DNA from: CAVUAT01 sp963848045
GTDB taxonomy: Bacteria; Actinomycetota; Thermoleophilia; Solirubrobacterales; 70-9
NCBI GenBank assembly: GCA_963848045.1
Contig: CAWKCC010000002.1
Span: 248,001 to 312,000, forward strand
Reading direction: 5' to 3'
DNA: 64,000 bases
Notes under the pieces: model-generated
What the model saw: the letters and a program-made list of their open reading frames with translations, nothing else
Told to the model about the DNA's origin: nothing
The model's database searches: none
Program-made: the position numbers and the translations under genes
In this document: in pieces, positions 8,086 through 17,194 of the stretch
Layout of the letters: each line of letters begins with the position of its first letter
Numbering within the stretch: the first letter of the stretch is position 1

Positions 8086-9059
8086 CCGCCGCCCTCCTGG
8101 GCGCGGGCCGCCATCTCGGCAGCGCGAGCTGCGGCTACGGCTGCGCCGGGTGCCGGGCGCCCGTTGCCGACCACGATCGTGGCGCCCGCCCGCGCCCGCG
8201 CTCGCCGCCGCTCACGCTGCAGGCGGGCCAGGACCACGGCGGCCAGGCACGCGCGGTAGGCCGCGTAGGGCCAGAGGCCGCTGTCGCGCTCCACGAGCCG
8301 GATCAGCGGCTGGGCTGCGAGCGTCGAGCCGAAAGACGCCGCGATCCCGGCGGCGAAGGCCGCGCGCTGCCCGGCGGGCAGGCCCCGGCGGCGCAGCCTC
8401 CAGCCCTTGAGTGCGGCTGCGCCGAGGATCACGGGCAGGGCGACCGTGCGGGAGAGCATGTTGGCGTGCGGCCGCGTGAAGCCCCGCAGCCGGGCCGCGG
8501 TCAGGGTCGCCCCGTTGCGCGAAACCCCGGGTGCCAGAGCCATCGCCTGGGCAAGGCCCAGCGTCAGTCCGTCGGCCGCCCCGGCTCGCTCTCGATGCCA
8601 TCGCTGGGGTCGGCGGTCGGCCAACGCCATCGCCGCGGCGCCGGCGAGCAGCCCGATGGCCGTGGCCTGTGGCCCGCCGAGGTGCCGCTCGATCTGGCGC
8701 TCAAGCGCCACTCCGGCGGCGACGGCGGGCATGGCCGAGAGCGCGATCACCTCCGCTTTGCGACGGTCGAAGCCGGCGAGCTCCTCCGCGATCACCCGCC
8801 GCTGCCCGATCAGCAGGGCGGCGGCGGCCCCCGCGTGCAATGCGACCTCGAAGCTCTTGCGCAGATCGGGATCTTGAGTCTCCCAGCTCCACCCGGCGAG
8901 CCATGGGATCAGCGAGAGGTGCGCCGAGCTCGACACGGGGAGCATCTCGGTCGGCCCCTGAACGGCGCCGAGCGCCAGGGCGCGCCCCACCGAGATCGGC
9001 GCCGGTGGCTCGGCGGAGGGGAGCTCGCGGGGCGCGCTGAAGCCCTCGTCGGGGCTCAC
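8082..9059 (-). CDS. uppP: Undecaprenyl-diphosphatase (BacA/UppP family)
   Basis: 325-residue polytopic membrane protein. It carries the two BacA signatures: GAVQGPTEMLPVSSSAH near residue 31 (canonical QGxTEFxPVSSSGH) and PGVSRNGATLTAARLRGF in the middle. The enzyme dephosphorylates undecaprenyl diphosphate so that the carrier can be reused by peptidoglycan and polysaccharide synthesis, which suits the neighbouring glycan cluster. The N-terminal ~25 residues and the Ala/Arg-rich last ~45 residues are longer than usual. It lies 4 bp after the DedA gene and overlaps purM. Confidence 0.9.
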   Translation of the reverse strand: MSPDEGFSAPRELPSAEPPAPISVGRALALGAVQGPTEMLPVSSSAHLSLIPWLAGWSWETQDPDLRKSFEVALHAGAAAALLIGQRRVIAEELAGFDRRKAEVIALSAMPAVAAGVALERQIERHLGGPQATAIGLLAGAAAMALADRRPQRWHRERAGAADGLTLGLAQAMALAPGVSRNGATLTAARLRGFTRPHANMLSRTVALPVILGAAALKGWRLRRRGLPAGQRAAFAAGIAASFGSTLAAQPLIRLVERDSGLWPYAAYRACLAAVVLARLQRERRRARARAGATIVVGNGRPAPGAAVAAARAAEMAARAQEGGG

Positions 9060-9063
9060 ACGA

Positions 9064-9735
9064 TCAGGCCTCTGTAGCGGGCTCGGTGTCGCTGCTGGGG
9101 GCCGCGGCGACGGGCTCGCCCTTGTCTGCGCCCCCGCGGCGCCACTTCATCAACCCCCAGACGGCCAGCACGATCAGGCCCGCCAGCACCGCGTAGTCGA
9201 AGTAATGCAGCCTGTCGCGCCAATCCTCCCAGCTGGCTCCCACCTGGACGCCGATGAAGCCGAGCATCAACACCCAGGGGATGCAGCCCGCGGCGGTGTA
9301 GGTGGTGAACTTCCAGAAGTTCATATGAGCGGCGCCGGCCGGCGTGGAGACGAAGGTGCGCACGATCGGCAGCATGCGGGTGAAGAAGACGGTGATCGCG
9401 CCGTAGCGCTCGAACCAGCCCTCGACCCGCGCCATCTGCTTGGGGCTGACATGAAATACGTGGTGGCGCTCCAGCAGCTCCTCGCGGCCCCAATATCCGA
9501 TCGCATAGCCTGCCCACGAGCCGACCACATTGCCGATCACGCCGGCCGCCGTGATGCCCAGCAGGGTGAGCCGGCCGTCGTCGACCTGGAAACCCGCGAA
9601 CAGCATCGTCGCCTCGCTCGGCATCGGGATGTTGGCGCTCTCGACGAGCATCAGCAGGAAGATCCCGAGATAGCCGATCTCGCCGATCACATCGACGCAG
9701 AACTGGACCAGCGGATCAACTATGAAGTCGGTCAT
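9064..9735 (-). CDS. DedA-family membrane protein
   Basis: 223 residues from the ATG at 9735 (MTDFIVDPLVQF). The frame is open 22 codons further up, but that part is arginine-rich and lies in the divergent promoter region. DedA proteins carry undecaprenyl phosphate (UptA/PopT group) or other phospholipids across the membrane. The family motif FFTRMLPIVRTFVSTPAG (FxRxxPxxR) and the N-terminal ESANIPMPSE are clear. The neighbour uppP makes the C55-P that such a protein could return to the inner face, so the pair makes functional sense. Confidence 0.88.
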   Translation of the reverse strand: MTDFIVDPLVQFCVDVIGEIGYLGIFLLMLVESANIPMPSEATMLFAGFQVDDGRLTLLGITAAGVIGNVVGSWAGYAIGYWGREELLERHHVFHVSPKQMARVEGWFERYGAITVFFTRMLPIVRTFVSTPAGAAHMNFWKFTTYTAAGCIPWVLMLGFIGVQVGASWEDWRDRLHYFDYAVLAGLIVLAVWGLMKWRRGGADKGEPVAAAPSSDTEPATEA

Positions 9736-9838
9736 GAGTGGGCTTAAGCGGGTCGCGCGCAAGCGACGACGCCGTGATCTTAGGGGCTCCGGCGCGGCCA
9801 ACGGGCGTTGCGGCCCGGCCGCGGCGGCTACCGCCGAC

Positions 9839-9844
9839 TAGAAT
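9839..9844 (+). promoter_or_regulatory. -10 element for the NDP-sugar dehydratase gene
   Basis: TAGAAT ends 10 nt before the GTG at 9855, so transcription should begin at or within a few bases of the start codon. There is no Shine-Dalgarno sequence. The spacing also supports GTG 9855 over the upstream in-frame starts. Confidence 0.55.
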
Positions 9845-9854
9845 CGCTGGTCGC

Positions 9855-11741
9855 GTGCACCGTCTGAAGCACCCCGTCTATCGCAACAAGGCGCTGCAGG
9901 TGGCGGCGGACACGGTCCTGATCGCGTTCGCCTACTACCTCTCGTTCCGGCTGCGCTTCCTGGAGACGCCGGGCGGCGTGCCCGAGCGCTACGGGCAGCT
10001 GTTCTGGGGCTCTATCAGCTTCGTCGTCGCCGGCACCCTGTTGGTGCTGGCGGGGTTCGGGATCTACGAGAAGTGGTGGCGCTACTTCCGCCTGCCCGAC
10101 TTCGTCGACCTGGTCAAGGCGGCGGCCGTCTCGACGCTGATCCTGTTGATCGCGCTGTACCTGCTGCGGCCGTTCGACGAGGCGATCCCGCGCTCGGTCC
10201 TGGTCAGCTACTTCCTGCTCGCCATCTTCATGCTGGGCGGCGCGCGGCTGCTGGTGCGGATGGCGGTCGAGCGGCCCTCGCGGCGCGGCAGCGCCGCCAA
10301 GGCGCAGAAGGTGCTGGTGGTGGGGGCGGGTTCGGGCGGCCAGATGGTGGTTCGCGAACTGCAGCTCAACCCCAACCTGGGGCAGGCCGCGATCGGCTTC
10401 CTGGATGACGACCCGCGCAAGCGCGGCATGCGCCTGCACGGGGTCAAGGTGCTGGGCAGCACCACCGAGGTCGAGCGCCTGCTGGATGAGCTCAAGCCCG
10501 ACGAGGTCGTGATCGCGATCCCCTCGGCGCCGGGCGAGCTGCGCGGCCGCGTCGTCGCCGCCTGCCGCGAACGCGACGTCAGCGTGCGCACGCTGCCTAC
10601 CGTGTTCGAGCTGCTGCGCGGGGGAGTGCAGCTGACCAAGCAGTTGCGTGAGGTCCAGGTCGAGGACGTGCTGGGCCGGGAGCCGATTCTGATGGAGCTG
10701 GACCGGGTGGCCGCCTATCTGCAGAACAAGGTGGTGATGGTCACCGGAGCCGGCGGCTCGATCGGCTCGGAGCTGGTCAGGCAGATAGCCAGGGTCGGAC
10801 CCAAGCTGGTCGTGTTGGTCGATCACGCCGAGGACAACCTCTTCCGCATCGACCGCGAGATGACCGACGAGCGTCACTTCACCAGGGTCGAATCGGTGCT
10901 GGCCGACTGCAAGGAGGCCGACCGGATGCTGGAGGTGATGCAACGCTTTCACCCCGATGTCGTCTTCCACGCGGCGGCCTACAAGCATGTGCCGCTGATG
11001 GAGTCGAATCCGCTGGAGGCGGTTCGAAACAACGCGATCGCCACCAGGGTCACCGCAAAGACAGCGGCCGCCTCCGGCTGCGAGCGCTTCGTGCTGGTCT
11101 CCACCGACAAGGCGGTCAACCCGAGGACCGTGATGGGCGCCTCGAAGGCAATGGCCGAGTGGATCGTCGAGGCAGCGCGGCACCACCACCCGCAGACGCG
11201 CTTCATCACCGTGCGTTTCGGCAACGTGCTCGCATCCTCGGGCAGCGTCGTCCCGATTTTCCGCAGCCAGATCGAGCGCGGGGGCCCGGTCACCGTCACC
11301 GACCCGGAGATGACCCGTTATTTCATGACGATTCCCGAGGCCGTGCAGCTGGTGATCCGGGCCGGCGACCTGGGAGCCGGGACCGGGGAGGTGTTCGTGC
11401 TCGAGATGGGCGAGCCGGTCAAGATCGTCGACCTCGCTCACAACATGATCAGGCTCGCCGGCTATGAGCCCGAGACCGACATCGCCGTGGAGTTGACCGG
11501 CCGGCGCCCGGGCGAGAAGCTGCACGAGGAGCTCTTCAACAGCGACGAGCGCCCGCAGGCCACCGGTGCCGACAAGATCGTGCGCGCCGTGCGCCGCGCT
11601 CCGCTCGATCCCGAGTGGGTCGGCGGCGCGGTCTCCCGACTCGAGCAGCTCGTCAGGGAAGGCGACGAGGCCCATCTCGCCGAGAAGACGGTGGACCTCG
11701 TCACCGAGCGTCGCCAGGCAGCCGCGAGCCTCGACGCTTGA
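9855..11741 (+). CDS. Membrane-bound NDP-sugar 4,6-dehydratase (PglF/WbpM/CapD family)
   Basis: 628 residues from GTG 9855. Four N-terminal membrane helices are followed by a first Rossmann domain (VLVVGAGSGGQM) and a second, catalytic SDR domain (VTGAGGSIGSELV). In the catalytic domain the usual Tyr of SYK is Met: STDKAVNPRTVMGASK. This S-M-K triad is typical of the membrane-bound UDP-GlcNAc C4,6-dehydratases FlaA1/PglF/WbpM. These enzymes make the 4-keto-6-deoxy sugar that starts diacetamido-bacillosamine, QuiNAc or FucNAc-type sugars. It opens the glycan cluster. No matching PglE-type aminotransferase is present in the window. Confidence 0.92.
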   Translation: MHRLKHPVYRNKALQVAADTVLIAFAYYLSFRLRFLETPGGVPERYGQLFWGSISFVVAGTLLVLAGFGIYEKWWRYFRLPDFVDLVKAAAVSTLILLIALYLLRPFDEAIPRSVLVSYFLLAIFMLGGARLLVRMAVERPSRRGSAAKAQKVLVVGAGSGGQMVVRELQLNPNLGQAAIGFLDDDPRKRGMRLHGVKVLGSTTEVERLLDELKPDEVVIAIPSAPGELRGRVVAACRERDVSVRTLPTVFELLRGGVQLTKQLREVQVEDVLGREPILMELDRVAAYLQNKVVMVTGAGGSIGSELVRQIARVGPKLVVLVDHAEDNLFRIDREMTDERHFTRVESVLADCKEADRMLEVMQRFHPDVVFHAAAYKHVPLMESNPLEAVRNNAIATRVTAKTAAASGCERFVLVSTDKAVNPRTVMGASKAMAEWIVEAARHHHPQTRFITVRFGNVLASSGSVVPIFRSQIERGGPVTVTDPEMTRYFMTIPEAVQLVIRAGDLGAGTGEVFVLEMGEPVKIVDLAHNMIRLAGYEPETDIAVELTGRRPGEKLHEELFNSDERPQATGADKIVRAVRRAPLDPEWVGGAVSRLEQLVREGDEAHLAEKTVDLVTERRQAAASLDA

Positions 11742-11778
11742 GCCAGGGTCGCGCTCTAACATCCCGCGCCGCAAGCCC

Positions 11779-12591
11779 ATGGATCTAATCCGTGAAGTAG
11801 GCGCTTACGCGGGGCTCGCCGCCTTTATGGGGCTGGCAGTGCTCGCACTCCTTTATTTCGCCCAGGCGCGAGATGTGCGGCGCCTGCGCGAGAACGCCGA
11901 GTTCCTGGTCGAGAGCGAACCGGATGCGGGCGCCGCTGCCACGAGTGCGACACCCACCGCCGTCTCCGAAACGCGCCAGCCCAAGGCCGCCGCACGCGCA
12001 GCCGCCGCCTCGGCCCCAACCGACGCTGAGGCCTTCCGGCGCGCCGAGCTGGCACGACAGGCAGCCGAGCGCCGCCAGCGCTTCGAGCGGCGGCGCAAGG
12101 AGGACGAGGACGGCTCCGGCCGGCGGGGAGGCCTGCCCTCGACCGCCGTGATCGCTGTCGGCGCCCTGATCCTGATCGCCGGGGTCGCCTTCGGTGCGAC
12201 ACGGTTCCTCGGTGGCGACGAGCCGGGCACCGGCGGCCGTGGTGGCGGTGGCAAGGCATCGGTCTGCCCGCCCGGGCAGACCAAGGTCGCAGTGCTGAAC
12301 GGCACAGCCGAGGCGGGACTCGCCGCCAGCTTCGTGCCGCAACTCAAGCAGAGGGGCTACGACGTCAACCCCGTGACCAATACCGAGTCCGGCTTCGAGG
12401 TGAGCACGCTGATGTTCGACCAGGGTGGCCAGCAGTGCGTGGCCGAGATCGCCCCGATCACCGGCATTCAGTCCAGCCAGCCGATGAACCAGGAGGTCCG
12501 CGGGATCTCGGAGGGAGCGGTGGTCGCGGTGATCCTCGGCCAGGACAAGGCCGCGGGCGCTGGGGCGTCCACCGGCGCTACATCCCCGTAG
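11779..12591 (+). CDS. Membrane protein with a C-terminal LytR_C domain
   Basis: 270 residues from ATG 11779; a possible -10 TAACAT lies at 11757-11762. There is a membrane helix near the N-terminus (about 8-29), then an Ala/Arg-rich coiled stretch. A second helix (about 133-153) precedes a C-terminal domain containing KVAVLNGTAEAGLAASFVPQ and ending GAVVAVILGQD. The latter is the LytR_C (CpsA/LytR C-terminal) domain. The catalytic LytR-CpsA-Psr domain is absent, so it cannot itself ligate glycan to the wall. A scaffold or partner role in polysaccharide attachment is an inference from the surrounding cluster. Confidence 0.75.
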   Translation: MDLIREVGAYAGLAAFMGLAVLALLYFAQARDVRRLRENAEFLVESEPDAGAAATSATPTAVSETRQPKAAARAAAASAPTDAEAFRRAELARQAAERRQRFERRRKEDEDGSGRRGGLPSTAVIAVGALILIAGVAFGATRFLGGDEPGTGGRGGGGKASVCPPGQTKVAVLNGTAEAGLAASFVPQLKQRGYDVNPVTNTESGFEVSTLMFDQGGQQCVAEIAPITGIQSSQPMNQEVRGISEGAVVAVILGQDKAAGAGASTGATSP

Positions 12592-12596
12592 GGGAG
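12591..12596 (+). promoter_or_regulatory. Ribosome-binding site that points to a CTG start
   Basis: GGGGAG overlaps the previous stop and sits 5 nt before CTG 12602, but 32 nt before the first canonical start (GTG 12629). Its position decides the start chosen for the next gene. Confidence 0.5.
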
Positions 12597-12601
12597 CTCA
12601 A

Positions 12602-13042
12602 CTGAGCAGGGCGCTGCGCAATCCCGCCGTGCTCGCCGCGATCTGCGTGGCAGCGCTGGTGCTCGGGACCATCGCGGCGATGGTGGTCACCCAGCGCCTC
12701 CGCAAGGAGGGGCCGATCGCGACCGACATCAGGCTGAAGACGAAGCCAGACGAGTACCGGGCGTGCTTCCGGATGCCGCGCGACGACACGGTCGACGTCG
12801 CGATCGTTGACTCCTCCGGGCGGGTGGTCCGGGTGCTCGCCAGCGGCGTGGAGCTCGACGGCGGGCCGCGGGGCGCCGAGGACTCGAAGCGCACGGCGCA
12901 TTGCTTCGACTGGGACGGCACCGACCGGGATGGAGCCGCCGTGGCGCCAGGCCTCTACCGGCTGCAGCTCTCGCTGGCGGCGGCCGACAGGGTGGCGATC
13001 TCCGGCGAGAAGCTTCGCGTGGGCGCGGGGGGCGGCGCGTGA
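12602..13042 (+). CDS. Membrane-anchored protein with a FlgD-like Ig domain
   Basis: About 146 residues if translation starts at CTG 12602; the first ATG/GTG/TTG is GTG 12629. I prefer CTG because a GGGGAG ribosome site sits 5 nt before it and because it supplies the basic N-terminus (SRALRNP) before the hydrophobic anchor. From GTG the protein would begin inside the membrane helix. The outer domain has a FlgD/T9SS-type Ig pattern: VDSSGRVVRVL, then FDWDGTDRDGAAVAPGLYRL. The function is unknown. Its place between the LytR_C gene and the polymerase suggests a role in the cell-surface glycan machinery. Confidence 0.7.
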   Translation: MSRALRNPAVLAAICVAALVLGTIAAMVVTQRLRKEGPIATDIRLKTKPDEYRACFRMPRDDTVDVAIVDSSGRVVRVLASGVELDGGPRGAEDSKRTAHCFDWDGTDRDGAAVAPGLYRLQLSLAAADRVAISGEKLRVGAGGGA

Positions 13043-13055
13043 GGACGCCTCCCGC

Positions 13056-14573
13056 ATGAGCGAGGCCCTCCAGGTGAGCGGCTGCGTCGCCGCAGCCGCT
13101 GCTGTCTCGGGCGCGATGTTGGCTCAGGATCGCCGCGCCCGCGCCGCCCTGACACTGGTCGGCCTGGCGATCGCCTTCGCGCTGCTCGCCGGAGAAGCCT
13201 GGGACGAGCTCGCCTCGGTGCGCGATTCGGCGCCGCGCCTCGCCGCCCTGTGTCTGCTCGGCGCGGCCGCGCTAACCGCGCTGGCGCTGCTACTGCGCCG
13301 CTGGCCGGCGACGCTACCGGTGCTGCTGGTCGCCGCGCTCCCCTTTCGCGTGCCGATCGACATCGGTGGCGAGGACGCCAACCTGTTGCTGCCGCTCTAT
13401 GCGGTGATCGGCGGCGGCGCGCTGGCGGCGGCGGCCGGCGCCTTGCGTCGCGGCGGCGAGCGCGACGCCCCACCCGAGCCTCGCCCGTTGCTCCTCGCCC
13501 TCGCCCTGGCGATCGTCCTCTACGCGGCCCAGTCGGCGTACTCCGCCGACATACCCTTCGCCACCCGCAACGTCGGCTTCTTCCTGGTGCCCTTCGCTGC
13601 GATGTTCGTCCTGCTCACCGACATCGACTGGACCCCTAGGGCCCTTGGGCGGGTGGCGATCGTGATCGTCGCGTCGGCTCTGCTCTTCGCCGTGGTCGGG
13701 ATCGCCCAGTACCTGGCAGGGGAGATCTTCTGGAATCCCGCTCTGGAGCGCTCCAACGACTTCCACTTCTACTTCCGGGTCAACTCGCTGTTCTGGGACC
13801 CGAACATCTACGGGCGCTACCTGGCGCTGGCGATCGTGCTGATCACCGCGGTGCTGATCTGGACGCGCCGCCCCCGCCGCATCGCGGCGTTCGCGGCGGT
13901 CGCGGCCGTGTTGCTGGTGGGGATGCTGTTCGGCTTCTCCCAGACCAGCTTCATCTCGCTGCTGATCGGCATCGCCGTGCTCTGCGCCCTGCGCTACAGC
14001 GCGCTTTGGACCGCGATCGCAACGCCCCTGGCCCTGCTGGCGACGGTGGCGGCGGTGCTCGTGATCGGCGGCACCTCCGAGGCCGAGAACGACGCGCGTG
14101 AGATCTCCAGCGGCCGCACCACGCTGATCTCCGGTGGCCTCGAGCTGGCCCGGAACAGGCCCGCGCTGGGTCACGGCTCCGCCAGCTTCTCGCAGGCGTT
14201 CGCCGAGCAGGAGGGGATCAGCACGCGCAAGACGACGATCTCACACAACGAGCCGGTCACGGTGGCGGCCGAGCAGGGGGCGCTGGGCCTTTTCGCCTAC
14301 GCGGTGCTGATCGTGGCGGCCTTCTGGTCGCTGCTGCTCGGCGTCAGGCGCATCGCTCCCGGTCTCGGGGCGCCACCGGGTGCCGTCGGCGACGTTGCCG
14401 ACGGCGGAGACGGCGCCGTGGCGCTGGCGCGGATCGCCCTGGTCGCCGCATTCAGCGCCCTGGTTGTGCACACCGTCGGCTACGCCGGCTATCTCACCGA
14501 TCCGCTCACCTGGGCCGTGCTCGCGATCGGCGCCGCACTTGCCGCCGGAGCCTCGTCGGCCGCCTCCAGATGA
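13056..14573 (+). CDS. O-antigen ligase/polymerase-like membrane protein (Wzy/WaaL family)
   Basis: 505 residues with about a dozen predicted membrane helices, starting MSEALQVSGC at ATG 13056, 13 bp after the FlgD-like gene. The large periplasmic loop (about 270-420) carries the Wzy_C-like signature SGRTTLISGGLELARNRPA, then GHGSASF and SHNEPVTVAAEQGALG. Such proteins polymerise or ligate undecaprenyl-linked oligosaccharides on the outer face of the membrane. The flippase encoded next (4-bp ATGA overlap) would supply the substrate, giving a Wzx/Wzy pair. The family does not reveal which sugar is used. Confidence 0.85.
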   Translation: MSEALQVSGCVAAAAAVSGAMLAQDRRARAALTLVGLAIAFALLAGEAWDELASVRDSAPRLAALCLLGAAALTALALLLRRWPATLPVLLVAALPFRVPIDIGGEDANLLLPLYAVIGGGALAAAAGALRRGGERDAPPEPRPLLLALALAIVLYAAQSAYSADIPFATRNVGFFLVPFAAMFVLLTDIDWTPRALGRVAIVIVASALLFAVVGIAQYLAGEIFWNPALERSNDFHFYFRVNSLFWDPNIYGRYLALAIVLITAVLIWTRRPRRIAAFAAVAAVLLVGMLFGFSQTSFISLLIGIAVLCALRYSALWTAIATPLALLATVAAVLVIGGTSEAENDAREISSGRTTLISGGLELARNRPALGHGSASFSQAFAEQEGISTRKTTISHNEPVTVAAEQGALGLFAYAVLIVAAFWSLLLGVRRIAPGLGAPPGAVGDVADGGDGAVALARIALVAAFSALVVHTVGYAGYLTDPLTWAVLAIGAALAAGASSAASR

Positions 14574-16177
14574 CCGGCTACCTGCGCCGTCTGGCGACGA
14601 CGGGCGCCGCCTACACGGCCTCGAGCGTGATCTCGAAGCTGATCGCGGTCGCGCTGCTGCCGCTCTACACGCGGTACCTGAGCCCGGCCGACTACGGGGC
14701 GGCCGAGGTGTTGATCACCGGCGTGATCGCGGCCAGCATCGTGATCAGGCTGGGCATCATCGAGGCGCTGCTGCGCTTCTACTACGAGAGCGACGAGGAC
14801 GCAGACCGGGTGGTGCGCACCGGCTTCGCCTCGCTGTTCTGGAGCGCCACGGCTGGCCTAGCGATCGCGCTGCCGCTGGCCGAGCCGATCTCGCAGCTGC
14901 TGCTGGACCGCTCCGATCCCGGGCTGGTCCGAATCGCGATCCTCGGCCTCTGGGTCTTCACGATGTACGAGTTCCTCTTGACCCTCTTTCGCCTCGACGA
15001 GCGGGCCAAGGCGTTCCTCGTCTTCACCGTCTCCAACGTCCTGGTCACGATCCCGGTCACCGTTTGGCTGGTCGTGCTCGAGGGGGAGGGCGCCCAGGGG
15101 CTGTTGCTGGGCCAGTACGCGACCGGAGCCGCCTTCCTCTCGATCCTGCTCGTCTCGCAGCGCCATCGCCTGGCGCTGCTCCCCGACCGCGGGCTGCTGC
15201 GCCGCATGCTCCGCTTCGGGTTCCCGACGATGCCGGCGGAGCTCTCGCTCTACTCGCTCAACTTCATCGACCGGCTGCTGCTCGTCAGGCTCGCGGGTCT
15301 CGCCGACGCCGGCCTCTACAGCCTCTCGATCAAGTTCGCCCAGGCCGTGAACGTGTTGGTAAAGGGCTTCCAGCTCGCCTGGCCGCCGCTCGCCTACTCG
15401 ATCCGCGACGACGGCGAGGCCCGGCGCGCCTACGCGGTGATCGTCACCTGGTTCGTGGCCGTCTGCGCCTTCGTCGTCGTCGGCATGTGGCTGCTCTCGC
15501 GTTACATCGTGCGCGCTCTGGCGGCCCCGGAGTTCTTCGATTCCTATGAGGCCGTCGGCCTGGTCTCGACCGGCGTGATGTTCTACGCGCTGTACCTGGT
15601 GCTCGTCGTGGTGCTCGGCCGAACGGGGCGCACCGAGTTCAACTTCCCGGCCACCGCGGCCGGCACCGCGGCCAACATCGGTCTCAACTTGGTGCTGATC
15701 CCGGCGCTGGGGATCGTCGGCGCCGGCGTCTCGCTGGTCGCTTCCTACGCGGTGGTGCTGGCGCTGATGTACGTGTTCACGCAGAGGCTCTTCCGCGTGC
15801 CCTACGAGTGGGGCCGCCTCGGCCTGCTCGCCGGGCTCGCCGCCGCGCTTGTCCTCGCGGGGGAGCTCTTGCTTCCGACCGACGGCCTCGTCGGACTGCT
15901 CGCGCGCTCGGCTCTGTGGCTCTGCTTTCCGCTCGCGCTGTACGTGAGCGGTTTCCTGCGCGAGGAGGAGCATCGGGCGATGGAGGTCAACCTCTCACCG
16001 GCGGCGATCCGGGCGGCGATGCGTCGCCTGCGCGAGAGCGCGGCGGCAACCGAGCCCGAGGCCGTCGAGGCCGTCGAGGCCGCCGAGGCAGCGGGGGTCG
16101 CGGTTGCCCGCGGGCCACGCCTGACGCGGGAGACGCTCGAGGTCGAGCAGCGCGACGAGGACGCCCGCACCAACTGA
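14570..16177 (+). CDS. Oligosaccharide flippase (Wzx-like, MOP superfamily)
   Basis: 535 residues. The start (AAYTASSVISKLIAVALLPL, then YTRYLSPADYGAAEV) is the classical first two helices of polysaccharide exporters, and 12-14 helices are predicted. It should flip lipid-linked oligosaccharide units across the membrane for the polymerase encoded upstream. The C-terminal ~75 residues form a charged Glu/Ala/Arg-rich cytoplasmic tail that is not part of the transporter fold. The ATG overlaps the polymerase stop by 4 bp. It converges with the glycosyltransferase gene at 16244. Confidence 0.88.
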   Translation: MTGYLRRLATTGAAYTASSVISKLIAVALLPLYTRYLSPADYGAAEVLITGVIAASIVIRLGIIEALLRFYYESDEDADRVVRTGFASLFWSATAGLAIALPLAEPISQLLLDRSDPGLVRIAILGLWVFTMYEFLLTLFRLDERAKAFLVFTVSNVLVTIPVTVWLVVLEGEGAQGLLLGQYATGAAFLSILLVSQRHRLALLPDRGLLRRMLRFGFPTMPAELSLYSLNFIDRLLLVRLAGLADAGLYSLSIKFAQAVNVLVKGFQLAWPPLAYSIRDDGEARRAYAVIVTWFVAVCAFVVVGMWLLSRYIVRALAAPEFFDSYEAVGLVSTGVMFYALYLVLVVVLGRTGRTEFNFPATAAGTAANIGLNLVLIPALGIVGAGVSLVASYAVVLALMYVFTQRLFRVPYEWGRLGLLAGLAAALVLAGELLLPTDGLVGLLARSALWLCFPLALYVSGFLREEEHRAMEVNLSPAAIRAAMRRLRESAAATEPEAVEAVEAAEAAGVAVARGPRLTRETLEVEQRDEDARTN

Positions 16178-16243
16178 GAGCAGCGCGCCTTCGGCTCGGG
16201 CTTCGCCCTGCGGGGGTGGGGGTCCCGCCGCCTCGTGGGGATG

Positions 16244-17194
16244 CTAGGGAGCCGCCTGCCCAACCCGGTCGAGGCCGTGGTTGTAGGCCTCCGCCGCCTC
16301 GCGGATGCCTTCGCCGCGGGTGGGGTGGAGCGCCTGGCGAGCGTGGGCCAGGTAGCGGCCGGGGGAGTGGCCGGGGATCAGGGTCGCGGCGACGGCACGG
16401 AGGAGGTACGGGAAGGCGAGAAGCGGGCGCAGGGCGGCGGCGAGCGCTCGCCCATGGTGCTTACGCAGGTAGAGGTCGCGGTTGCGGTGGAACTCGACCA
16501 GGCGCCGGTCGGAGCCCGCCGAGGCCTCGGAGGCGAGCTGATCGTGGTGGATGGCGCGCGCCGCGGGGACGTGCAGGATCGACCAGCCGGCATCGCGGAG
16601 CCGCTTGCAGAAGTCGGTTTCGTCGGAGTAGACGAAGAAGGCGGGGTCAAGGTAGCCGACCTGTGCGGCGGCGTCGCGGCGCACGAGCATCGCGCTCGAT
16701 TGCACCCAGCCCACCTCCCTCGTCTCGAGCCCACCGCTCTGGGTGACCAGGAGCGGGTGCAGGAAGGCGGCCGAAGCCAGCGCCGCGCCGAGGCCCGGCA
16801 GCCGCCATGCGCAGGGAACCGGCTCGCCGTCGCTCGAGAGCAGCAGGGCGCCGGCCGCCGCCGCATCCGGGCGGGCCTCGATCGCGTCAAGCAAGGCTCG
16901 CGCCGCGCCGGGCAGCAACTCGGAATCCTCGTTGAGCAGCAGGCAATAGCGCCCTCGCGCCGCGCGCAGCAGCCGCGAGTCGTTGGCGGCCTTCCCCTCG
17001 CGCCGTTCGAGCGCGATCAGGCGTATCTCCCCGCCCAGGGCGCGGACCGCCTCGGCCGAGCCGTCGTCGGATGCGTTGTCGAGCACCAGGGTCTCGGCCT
17101 CGACGCCCGCCGGGGCGGTGGCCTCGATCGCCTCCAGGCAGGCGAGCAGGTCGTTGCGGCCGTTGGTGTTGACCACGCAGTAGGAGAGCTGCAC
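16244..17194 (-). CDS. Glycosyltransferase family 2 (rhamnosyltransferase-like)
   Basis: 316 residues from GTG 17194. GT-A fold: YCVVNTNGRNDLLACLEAI and VLDNASDDGSAEAV at the N-terminus, NEDSELLPG as the metal-binding position, and FFVYSDETDFCKRLRDAGW as the acceptor/base region. The pattern matches the WbbL/rhamnosyltransferase type that adds sugars to a lipid-linked glycan at the cytoplasmic face. It is the only glycosyltransferase here on the minus strand. It is separated by only 17 bp from the divergent GT4 gene. Confidence 0.87.
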   Translation of the reverse strand: MQLSYCVVNTNGRNDLLACLEAIEATAPAGVEAETLVLDNASDDGSAEAVRALGGEIRLIALERREGKAANDSRLLRAARGRYCLLLNEDSELLPGAARALLDAIEARPDAAAAGALLLSSDGEPVPCAWRLPGLGAALASAAFLHPLLVTQSGGLETREVGWVQSSAMLVRRDAAAQVGYLDPAFFVYSDETDFCKRLRDAGWSILHVPAARAIHHDQLASEASAGSDRRLVEFHRNRDLYLRKHHGRALAAALRPLLAFPYLLRAVAATLIPGHSPGRYLAHARQALHPTRGEGIREAAEAYNHGLDRVGQAAP

